Shown here in pieces: positions 1 through 8,333 of a stretch of 64,000 nucleotides of DNA. The translations under genes and the position numbers were made by a program. Within the stretch, counting starts at the first letter, position 1; each line of letters begins with the position of its first letter. The DNA lies in assembly GCF_900091615.1 (NCBI RefSeq), contig NZ_FMIA01000002.1, forward strand, positions 4,092,001 to 4,156,000, given 5' to 3'. The notes under the pieces are model-generated. The model saw only the letters and a program-made list of their open reading frames with translations, had not been told where the DNA came from and searched no databases. This stretch comes from Micromonospora yangpuensis (GTDB lineage Bacteria; Actinomycetota; Actinomycetes; Mycobacteriales; Micromonosporaceae).

Positions 1-1534
1 CGCCGTCGGCGACCGTGGCGTGCGGCAACAGCGCGCGGACCCGGGCCAGGTCGTGGCTGAGCGGGTCACCGGGGGTACGCAGCAGCAGGGTGGGCGTCAC
101 CGGGCCGGGAGGTTCGGCTTCCACGGCGTGCCGCAGCACCGCCCGGTACAGGTGCCGGTAGCTGGCCGCGCCGCGCAGCAGGTCGACCGTCCAGGCCCAC
201 TGCCGGTGCGGGTCGGCCGGGCGCGGGACGTGGGCCGCGGCGGTGCGCGCGTACCAGGGCGACCACAGGGTACGGTCCTCGGCCATCGCCCAGGCCCGCA
301 GCAGGTGGTGGCCGTCGACGTCCGGTTCCAGGGTCGGCAGGTACCGGTCGAGGTCGAGATGGGCGAAGTCGGCGCCCAGGGGCAGCCCGTCGAGGACCAG
401 ACCCCGGACTCGCCGCGGATGCCGGCGTTGCCAGAGCAGGGCCAGCAGCGCACCGGAGTGGCAGCCGAAGACGTCCACCTCGTCGAGGCCGAGCCCGGCC
501 ACCAGTGCGTCGAGCCGCGTCAGGTACTCCGGCAGGGTCGGCGCCGCCGCGCGGGCGTCCGGCAGGGTCGGCGATGCCGCCGGCCGGGGGTCGGCGCAGG
601 TCAGCGGCGCGGAGCGGCCGTGTCCCGGGTAGTCCACGCCGAACGCGGGCCGGTGGCGGCCGAACGCCTCGACGAGGTGCGCCACCGAGGTGCTGGAACC
701 GGGGGCCGGGGGCAGCACCACGACCGGCCGACCGGGCCGGTCCCCGCCGGCGGCCCGGATGTGCAGGGGCGCGTCCAGGACGGTGCGGTAGGCCACCGGA
801 CCGAGGGTGTCGGCCAGTGCCGTGGCCCCCGCCCGCCGGTGCCGCCCCGGTACCCGGTGGGCGGTCAGGGCGGCCCGGATGGCCTGCGCCGACCAGCTGG
901 GCAGCGGCAGCCCCGCGGCGCGGTCGAGGTCCTCGGCGGCCACCCGGGCCGGTCCGGTCGTCGCCGGCTGGCCGAGCACGTCCACGACGGCCTCGTGCAG
1001 GTCGGCGGCGTCGGGTAGGTCGCCGCCGCTGGTCGGCCAGCCGCCGGTGACCGCGGCGCGGCGGATCCGCCACCAGGTGTCGAGCAGGGGTCCGACGCCG
1101 TGCGGTGCCGGGTCCGGCAGCCGGGCCGGCCGGCCGGCCGTGGCAGCCAGCAGCACCAACGACGCCGGGCGGCGCAGCCGGGCCGCCACGTGCGCGCCGT
1201 AGCCGACCCCGGCCACCGGGGCGGCATCCAGGTCGAGGGCCTGCCGGACGGCGTCCACCGCGTCGGCTGCCTGACCGACCGGGTCGTGGTCGTCGACGGT
1301 GCCGGTGCTGCCGCCGTGGCCGGGCAGGTCGATAGTGACCACCCGGTACGCCCCGGCGAGCGCCACGGCCAGTGGGGCGAGCGCCGCGCCGGAGCCGGGT
1401 GTGTCGTGCAGCAGCACCAGCGGTGTGGCGTCGACCGGCCCGTAGTCGCGCACGTGCACCGCACCGGTGCCGACCGTCAGGTAGCCGGGCTGGCCGGCGT
1501 GGACGGTCGGCACCGGATGCGGTCGGTGGTTCAC
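1..1534 (-). CDS. Tandem alpha/beta-hydrolase protein, 3' end beyond window
   Basis: This frame runs open from a GTG whose first bases overlap the stop of the aldehyde dehydrogenase (GTGA), giving at least 511 codons with no stop before the window edge. It holds two alpha/beta-hydrolase folds. The first (about residues 15-260) has the oxyanion region LLHDTPGSG and strand TIDLPGHGGS, but its nucleophile elbow reads GVGYGAH, so a glycine stands where the catalytic serine should be. The second (about 280-510) has VDYPGHGRS and an intact elbow GCHSGA. The first half therefore looks structural or allosteric and the second catalytic. Translational coupling to the dehydrogenase ties it to the import and catabolic operon. 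The substrate is unknown; a thioester, ester or ring-cleavage product would fit the context. Confidence 0.75.
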   Translation of the reverse strand, partial: MNHRPHPVPTVHAGQPGYLTVGTGAVHVRDYGPVDATPLVLLHDTPGSGAALAPLAVALAGAYRVVTIDLPGHGGSTGTVDDHDPVGQAADAVDAVRQALDLDAAPVAGVGYGAHVAARLRRPASLVLLAATAGRPARLPDPAPHGVGPLLDTWWRIRRAAVTGGWPTSGGDLPDAADLHEAVVDVLGQPATTGPARVAAEDLDRAAGLPLPSWSAQAIRAALTAHRVPGRHRRAGATALADTLGPVAYRTVLDAPLHIRAAGGDRPGRPVVVLPPAPGSSTSVAHLVEAFGRHRPAFGVDYPGHGRSAPLTCADPRPAASPTLPDARAAAPTLPEYLTRLDALVAGLGLDEVDVFGCHSGALLALLWQRRHPRRVRGLVLDGLPLGADFAHLDLDRYLPTLEPDVDGHHLLRAWAMAEDRTLWSPWYARTAAAHVPRPADPHRQWAWTVDLLRGAASYRHLYRAVLRHAVEAEPPGPVTPTLLLRTPGDPLSHDLARVRALLPHATVADG

Positions 1535-3012
1535 CCCTGTGCCTCGCGGACCCGGATGCCGGCCTCGAGGCCACCGGTGTCGTCGCCGGCCAGCTGCACC
1601 GACTTGATCTCCAGGTACGACTCGAAGCCGTAGATGCCCAGTTCGCGGCCGAACCCGGACTGCTTGTACCCGCCGAAGGGCGAGACCAGGTTGGTCTTGG
1701 CGCCGTTGACGTCGATGCGTCCGGTGCGCAGCTGCCGCACGTACGGCATGGCGGCCTGCTCGTCGCCGGCCCAGACCGCGCCGTGCAGGCCGAAGATCGA
1801 GTCGTTGGCGATCGCCACGCCCTCCTGCGGGTCGCGGTAGCCGATGATCGACATGACCGGACCGAAGACCTCCTCCTGGGCGATCCGGTCACCGGGGCGT
1901 ACGTCCGCGAAGACGGTGGGTCGGACGAACCAGCCCCGGTCGATGCCGTCGGGGCGGCCCGGTCCACCGGCGACCAGGGTGGCGTCGGAGGCCATCGCCT
2001 CGCCGATGTACTCCTGTACGCGGTCGAAGCAGGCCTTGTTCTGCTGCGGGCCGAGGTCGGTCTCCGACGAGGTGGGGTCGCCGCTGCGGTACAGCGCCGC
2101 CTGGCTGGCCGCGATCTCGGCGGCCTCGGCCATCCGCTCCTGCGGCACCAACATCCGGCTCCATGCCAGACACGCCTGGCCGGAGTTGAAGAACGCCTGG
2201 TCGATGGTGGTGCGTACGGCCTTGTCGAAGTCGGCGTCGGGCAGGACGAGGCTGGCGCTCTTGCCGCCGAGTTCGAGGTGCATCCGCTTGACCGTGGTGC
2301 TGGCGGCGGCGAAGACCTGCCGACCGGCCCGGGTGGAGCCGGTCATCGAGACCATGTTCACCAGCGGGTGGCGGGAGATGGCCTCGCCGACGACGGGGCC
2401 GGTGCCGCAGACGATGTTGAACACCCCGTCGGGCAGGCCGGCCTCCTGGAAGATCTCGGCGAGCAGGTACGCGGTCAGCGGGGTGTACTCGCTGGGCTTG
2501 AGCACCACCGTGCAGCCGGCCGCCAGGGCCGGTGCGAGCTTGGCCATCACCAGCTGGATCGGGAAGTTCCACGGGCTGATCGCGCCGACCACGCCGACGG
2601 GTTCCTTGAGCACCAGCGAGTTGGCGATGGTCTCGCTCCACGCGAAGTCGCGCAGGATGTCCACGTGCGAGCGGAGCACGTTGAGGGGGAAGCCGACCTG
2701 GGCGCTGAGCGAGATCTTCGCCGGGGCGCCCACCTCGGCGGTGATCACCTCGGCCAGTTCCTTGCCCTGCCGCTGCATCCCCTCGGCAGCCCGGGCCAGG
2801 ATCTCGGCGCGCTGCTGCGGGCTGGTCGTGGACCAGTCGGCGAACGCACCGACCGCGACGGCCACCGCCCGGTCGACGTCGGCGGCGGTGCCGGCGGGCA
2901 CCTGGCCGAGCAGCTGCTCGGTGCTGGGGTTGATCAGGTCGATGGTCTCACCCCCGGACGGGGTGTACGGCTTGCCGTCGATCCAGTGGTAGCGGCGGGA
3001 GTGATTGGTCAT
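1531..3012 (-). CDS. NAD(P)-dependent aldehyde dehydrogenase
   Basis: A 493-residue member of the aldehyde dehydrogenase superfamily, which oxidises an aldehyde to its acid through a cysteine thiohemiacetal. The sequence shows the cofactor loop GSTRAGRQV, the general-base glutamate in LELGGKSAS and the catalytic cysteine in SGQACLAWSR. I chose the ATG at 3012 rather than the one 18 bases upstream because AGGAGG lies just before it. It follows the importer ATPase by 35 bases and overlaps the hydrolase downstream, so it is operonic. Family members of this kind act on many aldehydes (betaine, vanillin, gamma-aminobutyraldehyde types), so the substrate cannot be named from sequence. Confidence 0.92.
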   Translation of the reverse strand: MTNHSRRYHWIDGKPYTPSGGETIDLINPSTEQLLGQVPAGTAADVDRAVAVAVGAFADWSTTSPQQRAEILARAAEGMQRQGKELAEVITAEVGAPAKISLSAQVGFPLNVLRSHVDILRDFAWSETIANSLVLKEPVGVVGAISPWNFPIQLVMAKLAPALAAGCTVVLKPSEYTPLTAYLLAEIFQEAGLPDGVFNIVCGTGPVVGEAISRHPLVNMVSMTGSTRAGRQVFAAASTTVKRMHLELGGKSASLVLPDADFDKAVRTTIDQAFFNSGQACLAWSRMLVPQERMAEAAEIAASQAALYRSGDPTSSETDLGPQQNKACFDRVQEYIGEAMASDATLVAGGPGRPDGIDRGWFVRPTVFADVRPGDRIAQEEVFGPVMSIIGYRDPQEGVAIANDSIFGLHGAVWAGDEQAAMPYVRQLRTGRIDVNGAKTNLVSPFGGYKQSGFGRELGIYGFESYLEIKSVQLAGDDTGGLEAGIRVREAQG

Positions 3013-3047
3013 GGTCGCCCTCCTGGGCATACGGCGGGTTCAGATGG

Positions 3048-4559
3048 TCAACGGGCGGATACGGGGGTGGAGACCATGGCGGTGAGGACCGCCTGCTCGG
3101 TAAGGCCGGCACCGGGCAGGTCGGCCACCAGGGCACCCCGGTCGAGCACGAGCACCCGGTCGCTGAGTTCGACGAGTTCGGGTACGTCGGTGGTGACGAC
3201 GACGACGCCCAGGCCGGTGGCGGCGAGTTCCCGGACCCGCTGGTGGATCTCGGCGCGGGCCCGCACGTCCACGCCGGCGGTGGGGTCGTGCAGCAGCAAC
3301 ACCGTGCAGTCGCGGGCCATCCAGCGGGCGAAGACCGCCTTCTGCTGGTTGCCGCCGGACAGCGAGGAGATCGTCTGCCCCGGTGCCGCGGTCAGCCGCA
3401 CCGCGTCCATCAGTCGACGCACGACGGTGGTCTCCCGTCCACCGGTGGGGACCCCCCACCTGCTGAACGACCGCAGGTTGCTGATGCTGACGTTGGTACG
3501 GATGTCGTGGTTCGGCAGCACCGCCAGGGTGCGGTTGCCCGGCACGTACGCGACGCCGGCCCGCACCGCCCGGACCCGGTCGCCGGAGGGCAGCGCGCCG
3601 CCGGCGACCCGTACCGTGCCGCCGGCGCGGACGGTGATGCCGGCGACCATGCTCATCAGCTCGTCGGCGCCGGAGCCGGAGAGACCGGCGACGCCGACGA
3701 TCTCCCCCGGCCCGACGGCGAGGCTGACGCCCTGCAACGGCCCGCCCCGCAGGTCGTCGACGCGCAGGACGGGTTCCGCGGTGGCGGCCGCGCGGGCGGC
3801 CCGGGCGGTGGGTGGCACCGGGTGGGACAGTTCGTCGACCGGGCTGACCAGGGCGACCAGGGCCGCCCGGCGGATCTGGTCGCGGGGCAGGTCGGCCACC
3901 ACCCGGGCGTCGCGCACACCGGTGACCGTGTCGGCGATCTGTTCGATGTCGTCGAAGCGGTGCGAGACGTAGAGGAACGACACCCCGGTGGCGGCGATGG
4001 ACCGTACCGCGGTCAGGATCGCACCCGCCTCGTGTGGTGCCAGTGCGGCGGTCGGCTCGTCGAGGATGACCAGCCGGGCGTCGCGGGCCAGCGCCCGGGC
4101 GACCATGACCAGCCGGCGGTCGACCGGGCTGAGGCTGGTCACCGCGGCGTCGGGGTCGAGGTGCGCGCCGAGCCGCCGCAGCGCGGTCTCGGCCAGTTGC
4201 CGGGACCGCCGGGCGCTGACGAAGCCCAGGCGGCGAGGTTCGTTGCCGAGCACGACGTTGTCCGCGACGCTGAGGTTGGGCCCCAGCCGCATCTCCTGCG
4301 GCACCAGGGAGATACCGGCGGCGATGGCGTCGCCGGGACGGCGGAAGGTCACCGGCGTCCCGTCGATCCGGATCTCGCCGTGTTCGGGGGTGAGGTTGCC
4401 GGCGAGGATCTGCATCAGGGTGGACTTGCCCGCGCCGTTGGGGCCCACCACGCCCCGGATCTCGCCGGGGCGCAGGGTCAGGTCGGCGCCGCTGATGGCG
4501 ACGGTGGGGCCGAACTGCTTGTGCAGACCGACCGCCGAAAGCCACGGCTGGCCGGTCAT
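3048..4559 (-). CDS. Sugar/nucleoside-type ABC importer ATPase (RbsA/XylG family)
   Basis: A 503-residue fused double ATPase of the carbohydrate-uptake-2 family. The N-terminal domain has a good Walker A (GPNGAGKST, about residues 39-47), Walker B LVILDEPTAALAP and switch histidine YVSHR. The C-terminal domain lacks a Walker A, having GLSGSGADELM instead, as usual in this family. It keeps the signature SLSGGNQQK but carries an altered Walker B, LLLHDPT. Its ATG overlaps the permease stop by four bases (ATGA), so it is co-translated. It would drive import of the ligand bound by the lipoprotein encoded at the head of the operon. Confidence 0.93.
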   Translation of the reverse strand: MTGQPWLSAVGLHKQFGPTVAISGADLTLRPGEIRGVVGPNGAGKSTLMQILAGNLTPEHGEIRIDGTPVTFRRPGDAIAAGISLVPQEMRLGPNLSVADNVVLGNEPRRLGFVSARRSRQLAETALRRLGAHLDPDAAVTSLSPVDRRLVMVARALARDARLVILDEPTAALAPHEAGAILTAVRSIAATGVSFLYVSHRFDDIEQIADTVTGVRDARVVADLPRDQIRRAALVALVSPVDELSHPVPPTARAARAAATAEPVLRVDDLRGGPLQGVSLAVGPGEIVGVAGLSGSGADELMSMVAGITVRAGGTVRVAGGALPSGDRVRAVRAGVAYVPGNRTLAVLPNHDIRTNVSISNLRSFSRWGVPTGGRETTVVRRLMDAVRLTAAPGQTISSLSGGNQQKAVFARWMARDCTVLLLHDPTAGVDVRARAEIHQRVRELAATGLGVVVVTTDVPELVELSDRVLVLDRGALVADLPGAGLTEQAVLTAMVSTPVSAR

Positions 4560-5599
4560 CGGGCGACCTGCCGGCGGGTCAGCAGGAACACGGCGGTGAG
4601 CAGGACGAGGCCCTGCAGCAGCTGGCTGAGCCAGCTCGGGTAGTTCAGCATGGTCACCCCGGTGGTGACGCAGGCCAGGAAGATCGCGCCGAGCAGTGCC
4701 CCGCCGACGTTGAACCGCCAGCCGCGGCCGAGGGAGAGGCTGAGGAACGCGGCCGCGTACGCCGACAGCAGCAGGGCCGCGCCGGGGTCGGGGTAGTACT
4801 GCCCGGCCTGGGAGGTGAGCAGCACCCCGGCGATGCCGGCGCAGGTCCCGCTGAGGGCGAACCCGATCAGCCGGGCCCGACGGACGTCGACCCCGGCGAT
4901 CCGGGCGGCGTCGGGGTTGTCGCCGATCGCGGTGGCCTGCCGGCCGAAGACCGAGTGCCGCAGCACCGTCCCGAGCACCAGCAGGACCAGGCCGATCGCG
5001 ATGAGGTTGACCGGCACCCCGAGGAAACGCAGCAGGGTGAGTTCGAGGTAGCTGTCGGGGATGCCCTCGAAGACCGTCTGGTAGGCGATGGCCTGCATGA
5101 CGCCCTGGATGATCGATCCGGTGGCCAGGGTGCCGATGAACGAGGGCACCCGCAGGTAGCCGACGAGGAAGCCGTTGGCCGCGCCGAGCACGAGACCCAG
5201 CAGGATCGCCTGCAGCACCGCCCACCAGACGGTGGCCTGCCAGAGCACCATGGACTGGACCGCGAGCGCCCCGCTGGCCCCGGCGATGGAGGCGAACGAC
5301 AGGTCGAACTCCCGCATCGCCAGGACCACGCAGAGTCCACCGAGGACGATCAGCAGTGGAGCGCTCTGTTGCACAAGTGACCTGGCGTTGGTGACGGTGA
5401 GGAAGGCGTCCGGTCGGGCGATCGAGAAGAACCCGACGGTCAGGACGAACACACCCGGCAGGATCCACCGTTCCAGGGACTGCCCCGACCATCGTGACGC
5501 ACCCGGCGCGGCGGCACCGCGCGGCGGGGCGGCGTCGGCGGGCCCGGTTGCCGTACTGGCCCCGCCCTTCCCGTCACGCGTCTCGCTGTCCACTGCCAT
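4556..5599 (-). CDS. ABC importer permease (RbsC/BPD_transp_2 family)
   Basis: A 347-residue inner-membrane permease of the ribose/xylose/AI-2 type with about eight to ten hydrophobic segments, beginning near residue 30 (WILPGVFVLTVGFF). Family landmarks include LVVLAMREFDLS-like and GANGFLVG segments and a GLVLLTAVFLL C-terminus. The ATG at 5599 is preferred to upstream in-frame starts because GAGGAGAG lies about seven bases before it. The N-terminal 40 residues are hydrophilic and Gly/Ala-rich. It pairs with the ATPase through an ATGA overlap. Only one permease gene is present, so it probably forms a homodimer. Confidence 0.92.
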   Translation of the reverse strand: MAVDSETRDGKGGASTATGPADAAPPRGAAAPGASRWSGQSLERWILPGVFVLTVGFFSIARPDAFLTVTNARSLVQQSAPLLIVLGGLCVVLAMREFDLSFASIAGASGALAVQSMVLWQATVWWAVLQAILLGLVLGAANGFLVGYLRVPSFIGTLATGSIIQGVMQAIAYQTVFEGIPDSYLELTLLRFLGVPVNLIAIGLVLLVLGTVLRHSVFGRQATAIGDNPDAARIAGVDVRRARLIGFALSGTCAGIAGVLLTSQAGQYYPDPGAALLLSAYAAAFLSLSLGRGWRFNVGGALLGAIFLACVTTGVTMLNYPSWLSQLLQGLVLLTAVFLLTRRQVAR

Positions 5600-5658
5600 C
5601 GCTGTCTCTCCTCGTACCCGGTGGGTCGTCGATTGGTCCGTGCCGTGGGTCATGACGG

Positions 5659-6720
5659 TCAGCCGGCGGTGCCGTACTCGCTGGCCCACCGGTCGGTGAA
5701 CTCCTTGGTCACGTCGGCCAGCGGGTAGACCGCCGAGCCTTTGGCCGGCGCGTTGTCAGCGTCGACGATCTTGTATTCCAGGGCGTCCTCGGCCGGGATG
5801 TCGGTCGGGATCGGGGTGTCGTTGGTCCAGAGGGCCAGCAGGGCGTCGATGGCGAGGAAGCCCGCCTTGATCGTGCCGTCGCTGGTGGCCACGATCGCCT
5901 GGCCGGAGCGGACCGCCTCCAGGGCGGAGCTGATCGCGCCGAAGCTGTAGACGGGCACCTTGCGGTCGGTCTGCTTGAGGGCGGGCACGATGGCCTGTGG
6001 GCCGATGTCCAGCGCGGCGTAGAAGGCGCCGAGATCCGGGTTGGCGTTGAGGAAGCTCAGCGCCGCCTTGGTCTGACCGTTGAAGACGTCGGCGACCGGG
6101 GCGTTCGCCGTCTGCAGGACGTTGAAGCCGTGCTGTGACTTCTGCTGGTCCAGGGTGGCCAGGACCTGGTCGATGCCGTAGTAGCCCTGGACGGCGATCG
6201 GGGCGATCTTGGCTCCCTGGTCGAGGTCCTGGCCCATCCGCTCGATCAGGAGCTTGGCCTCCTCGGCCTGGTCCGGGGCGTACTCGGCGGTGATGTTGGG
6301 GTTGGGGGTGCCCTGGTAGCCGACGCTGATCACCGGGATGCCGGCGGCCTTGGCCTGGGCGAGCTGGCCGGAGATCAGGCCGCTGGCGACGAAGACGGTC
6401 AGGATGGCGTCGACCTTCTGCGAGATCAGCGACTGCATGGTGCTCTGCATCGCCTGCTGGTCGCCGTTGGAGTCGGTGACGATCACCTTCCAGCCGAGGG
6501 CCTCCGCACCGGCCTTGATGCCGGAGAGCGTCTCCACCTGGCCCTCGCCGTCACCCTGTGACTGCCAGACGCCGAGGGTCTTCTCCGGTGCCTTGATCTT
6601 GGTGGTCACCAGCGGTTCTTCCGCGCTGGCGGTGGAGGTGTCCTCCGCGGTGCAGGCGGCCAGTCCGAGGGACATGACCAGCGCTGCGGCGACGACGCGC
6701 AGTGTTCGCGTGCGGCTCAT
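5659..6720 (-). CDS. Substrate-binding lipoprotein, periplasmic-binding-protein type 1 (Peripla_BP_4)
   Basis: A 353-residue lipoprotein: residues 1-23 form a signal peptide ending in the lipobox LGLAAC, so it should be anchored outside the membrane. The rest is the two-lobed fold that binds pentoses, hexoses, autoinducer-2 or nucleosides (for example TVFVASGLISGQLAQAKA and IPVISVGYQG). It is first in the leftward operon, directly downstream of the divergent control region. The ligand cannot be read from sequence. The downstream enzymes are not classical sugar kinases or isomerases, which argues that the ligand may be a glycoside or a non-sugar. Confidence 0.9.
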   Translation of the reverse strand: MSRTRTLRVVAAALVMSLGLAACTAEDTSTASAEEPLVTTKIKAPEKTLGVWQSQGDGEGQVETLSGIKAGAEALGWKVIVTDSNGDQQAMQSTMQSLISQKVDAILTVFVASGLISGQLAQAKAAGIPVISVGYQGTPNPNITAEYAPDQAEEAKLLIERMGQDLDQGAKIAPIAVQGYYGIDQVLATLDQQKSQHGFNVLQTANAPVADVFNGQTKAALSFLNANPDLGAFYAALDIGPQAIVPALKQTDRKVPVYSFGAISSALEAVRSGQAIVATSDGTIKAGFLAIDALLALWTNDTPIPTDIPAEDALEYKIVDADNAPAKGSAVYPLADVTKEFTDRWASEYGTAG

Positions 6721-6826
6721 GGTGTCTCCGAGAGTGAGGCGGGATCCAGCGGTGGGGGGACCGGCGGGAGCCGGGAGTCAGAAGCTGGGCGGAGCCTGTG
6801 GAGGACCGCCCCGAAGAGCTGCTCTC

Positions 6827-6860
6827 AATATGCGAGGACTTGGTTTCGCTATACGAGAAG
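6827..6860 (-). promoter_or_regulatory. Operator-like elements downstream of importer promoter
   Basis: Read on the minus strand, TTCTCGTATAGCGAAA is followed by a second element CTCGCATATT. Both share CTCG(C/T)ATA with the element in the opposite promoter. The first is partly palindromic (TCG-TATAG-CGA), a shape reported for IclR-family operators. Assignment to a regulator family is inference. Confidence 0.4.
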
Positions 6861-6873
6861 TAGACGTGGCAGG

Positions 6874-6903
6874 ACCATACGTCTGGCCCGTGAGCAGGGT
6901 CAA
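6874..6903 (-). promoter_or_regulatory. Promoter of the importer operon
   Basis: On the minus strand TTGACC (6903-6898) is followed after 18 bases by TATGGT (6879-6874), a sigma-70-like pair reading toward the binding-protein gene. The predicted start lies near 6867, just upstream of an operator-like element at 6860-6844. Confidence 0.6.
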
Positions 6904-6996
6904 GAGCCTGGGGTTTCTCGTTCATCGCCAGCAAGTAACAACTGTGTATCGCCATGATCGAGTAAGTTTTCCCAGCTCAAGCCGCATCTTGTCCCG

Positions 6997-7026
6997 TTGA
7001 CTACTGGGAGGACACCGCCTTATCCT
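6997..7026 (+). promoter_or_regulatory. Promoter of the monooxygenase operon
   Basis: TTGACT (6997-7002), an 18-base spacer and TATCCT (7021-7026) form a sigma-70-like promoter 51 bases upstream of the ATG at 7077. The element TTCTCGCATATTCG immediately follows the -10 box, so a bound regulator would block initiation. Confidence 0.6.
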
Positions 7027-7065
7027 TTCTCGCATATTCGTACTCAATTTCTCATCTCACGAGAA
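7027..7065 (+). promoter_or_regulatory. Operator-like elements downstream of monooxygenase promoter
   Basis: CTCGCATATT at 7029-7038 is the exact reverse complement of 6827-6836. A second short inverted repeat, TTCTC (7049-7053) and GAGAA (7061-7065), sits just before the ribosome-binding site GGTGAGG. Both could bind the same regulator controlling the divergent operons. Confidence 0.4.
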
Positions 7066-7076
7066 TTTGGTGAGGC

Positions 7077-8333
7077 ATGACCTCCGCAACCGATCACCCC
7101 TCCGTTCTCCAGCGCCCGCTCTCCCCCGACACCGTGGTGGTGCTCGGGTTGGGGCCCGTCGGGTCGGTCGCCGCGCTGGCGCTCGCCCAACGCGGCATCC
7201 CGGTCCTCGCCCTGGAGGCCGCGCACGAGCAGTACGCCGACCCGCTGGAGTCGCGCGCCTCGACGTTCCACCCACCGACCCTGGAGATGCTCGACGAGTT
7301 GGGGGTCACCGAGGAACTCCTCGACACCGGCCTGCGGGCCCCGCGCTACCAGTACCGTGACCGGCGGGCCGGCGTGGTCGCCGACTTCGACCTCGCGGTG
7401 CTGGCCGAGGAGACCCGCTACCCGTTCCGGCTGCAGAGCGAGCAGAGCAACCTGGTCCGGATCATCCGCGAGCGGTTGCTCCAGATCCCGCACGTGCAGG
7501 TGGTGGTGGGCGCCGACGTCGTCGGGGTACGACCACTGCCCGACGGGATCGGACTGAGTGTGCGCACCGGCGAGGACGTCCACCTCGTCGACGCCCCCTG
7601 GGTGCTGGCCGCCGACGGGGCCAACAGCGTCGCCCGCCGTGACCTGGACATCGGCTTCGACGGCACCACCTACGAGGAGCGCTTCCTGGTCGCCTCGACC
7701 ACCACCGAACTGGCCGACCTGCTGCCGGACCTGGCCTACGTCAACTACGTCTCCGATCCGCAGGAGTGGCTGGTCCTGCTGCGCACCCCCCGGCACTGGC
7801 GGGTGCTCTTCCCCATCCCCGACGGCACCGACCTGGACCAGGCCCGCGACCCCGCCGACGTGGCCCGCCGGCTCCAGGACGTCGCCGCCCACCCACCCGG
7901 CTATGACGTCACCCACACCACGCTCTACAACGTGCACCAGCGGGTCGCCGCGACCTTCCGGGCCGGGCACCTGCTGCTGGCCGGCGACGCCGCGCACATC
8001 AACAACCCGCTCGGCGGCATGGGCATGAACAGCGGCATCCACGACGCGATCGCCGCGGTCCGGGCCCTGCACGACACCATCGGCGGTGCCGCCGACAGCC
8101 TCGACGAGTACGCCACCACCCGCCGGCACGTGGCGATGACGTACATCCAGCAGGCCACCCACCGCAACTGGCAGCTCATGCAGGAACGCGACCCGGCGGT
8201 CCGGCAACAGCACCACGACAAGCTGCGGCGCACCGCCGCCGACCCGGTCGCCGCCCGCGAGTACCTGCGCGACGCCGCCATGCTCACCTCGTTCCGGGCC
8301 ACCCTGCCGACCGGCTCCCCGGGACCCCGATGA
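7077..8333 (+). CDS. FAD-dependent aromatic-type monooxygenase
   Basis: A 418-residue flavoprotein monooxygenase of the p-hydroxybenzoate-hydroxylase superfamily, which uses NAD(P)H and oxygen to hydroxylate, and sometimes open, activated rings. The dinucleotide loop GLGPVGS lies at about residues 24-30. The second FAD motif LLAGDAAHINNPLGGMGMNSG lies near residue 300, and the middle motif reads VLAADGANSVAR. It lacks the C-terminal thioredoxin-like extension found in phenol-hydroxylase relatives. GGTGAGG precedes the ATG at 7077. It is the first gene of a six-gene coupled operon, so it probably catalyses an early oxidation of the imported compound. Confidence 0.88.
   Translation: MTSATDHPSVLQRPLSPDTVVVLGLGPVGSVAALALAQRGIPVLALEAAHEQYADPLESRASTFHPPTLEMLDELGVTEELLDTGLRAPRYQYRDRRAGVVADFDLAVLAEETRYPFRLQSEQSNLVRIIRERLLQIPHVQVVVGADVVGVRPLPDGIGLSVRTGEDVHLVDAPWVLAADGANSVARRDLDIGFDGTTYEERFLVASTTTELADLLPDLAYVNYVSDPQEWLVLLRTPRHWRVLFPIPDGTDLDQARDPADVARRLQDVAAHPPGYDVTHTTLYNVHQRVAATFRAGHLLLAGDAAHINNPLGGMGMNSGIHDAIAAVRALHDTIGGAADSLDEYATTRRHVAMTYIQQATHRNWQLMQERDPAVRQQHHDKLRRTAADPVAAREYLRDAAMLTSFRATLPTGSPGPR

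Larger units (their letters stand above)
6721..7076. other. Divergent control region between importer and degradation operons
   Basis: A gene-free stretch of 356 bases, visibly richer in A/T than its surroundings, separating the two divergent catabolic operons. It contains a good promoter for each direction and repeated CTCG(C/T)ATA elements just downstream of each -10 box. An exact 10-base inverted pair (AATATGCGAG at 6827-6836, CTCGCATATT at 7029-7038) spans about 190 bases. No regulator gene is adjacent inside the window. Confidence 0.7.

Noticed and set aside
66..1967. 633-codon minus-strand frame at the left end
   Set aside because: It is out of frame with both the aldehyde dehydrogenase and the alpha/beta hydrolase and has shadow-like Arg/Pro/Ala composition. 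The GTG-started frame ending the coupling at 1531 shows clear hydrolase motifs.
1372..3972. Long open frames opposite the aldehyde dehydrogenase and ABC genes
   Set aside because: Composition (Gly/Arg/Asp-rich, no motifs) and exact overlap with strongly recognised genes show they are GC-driven antisense frames.
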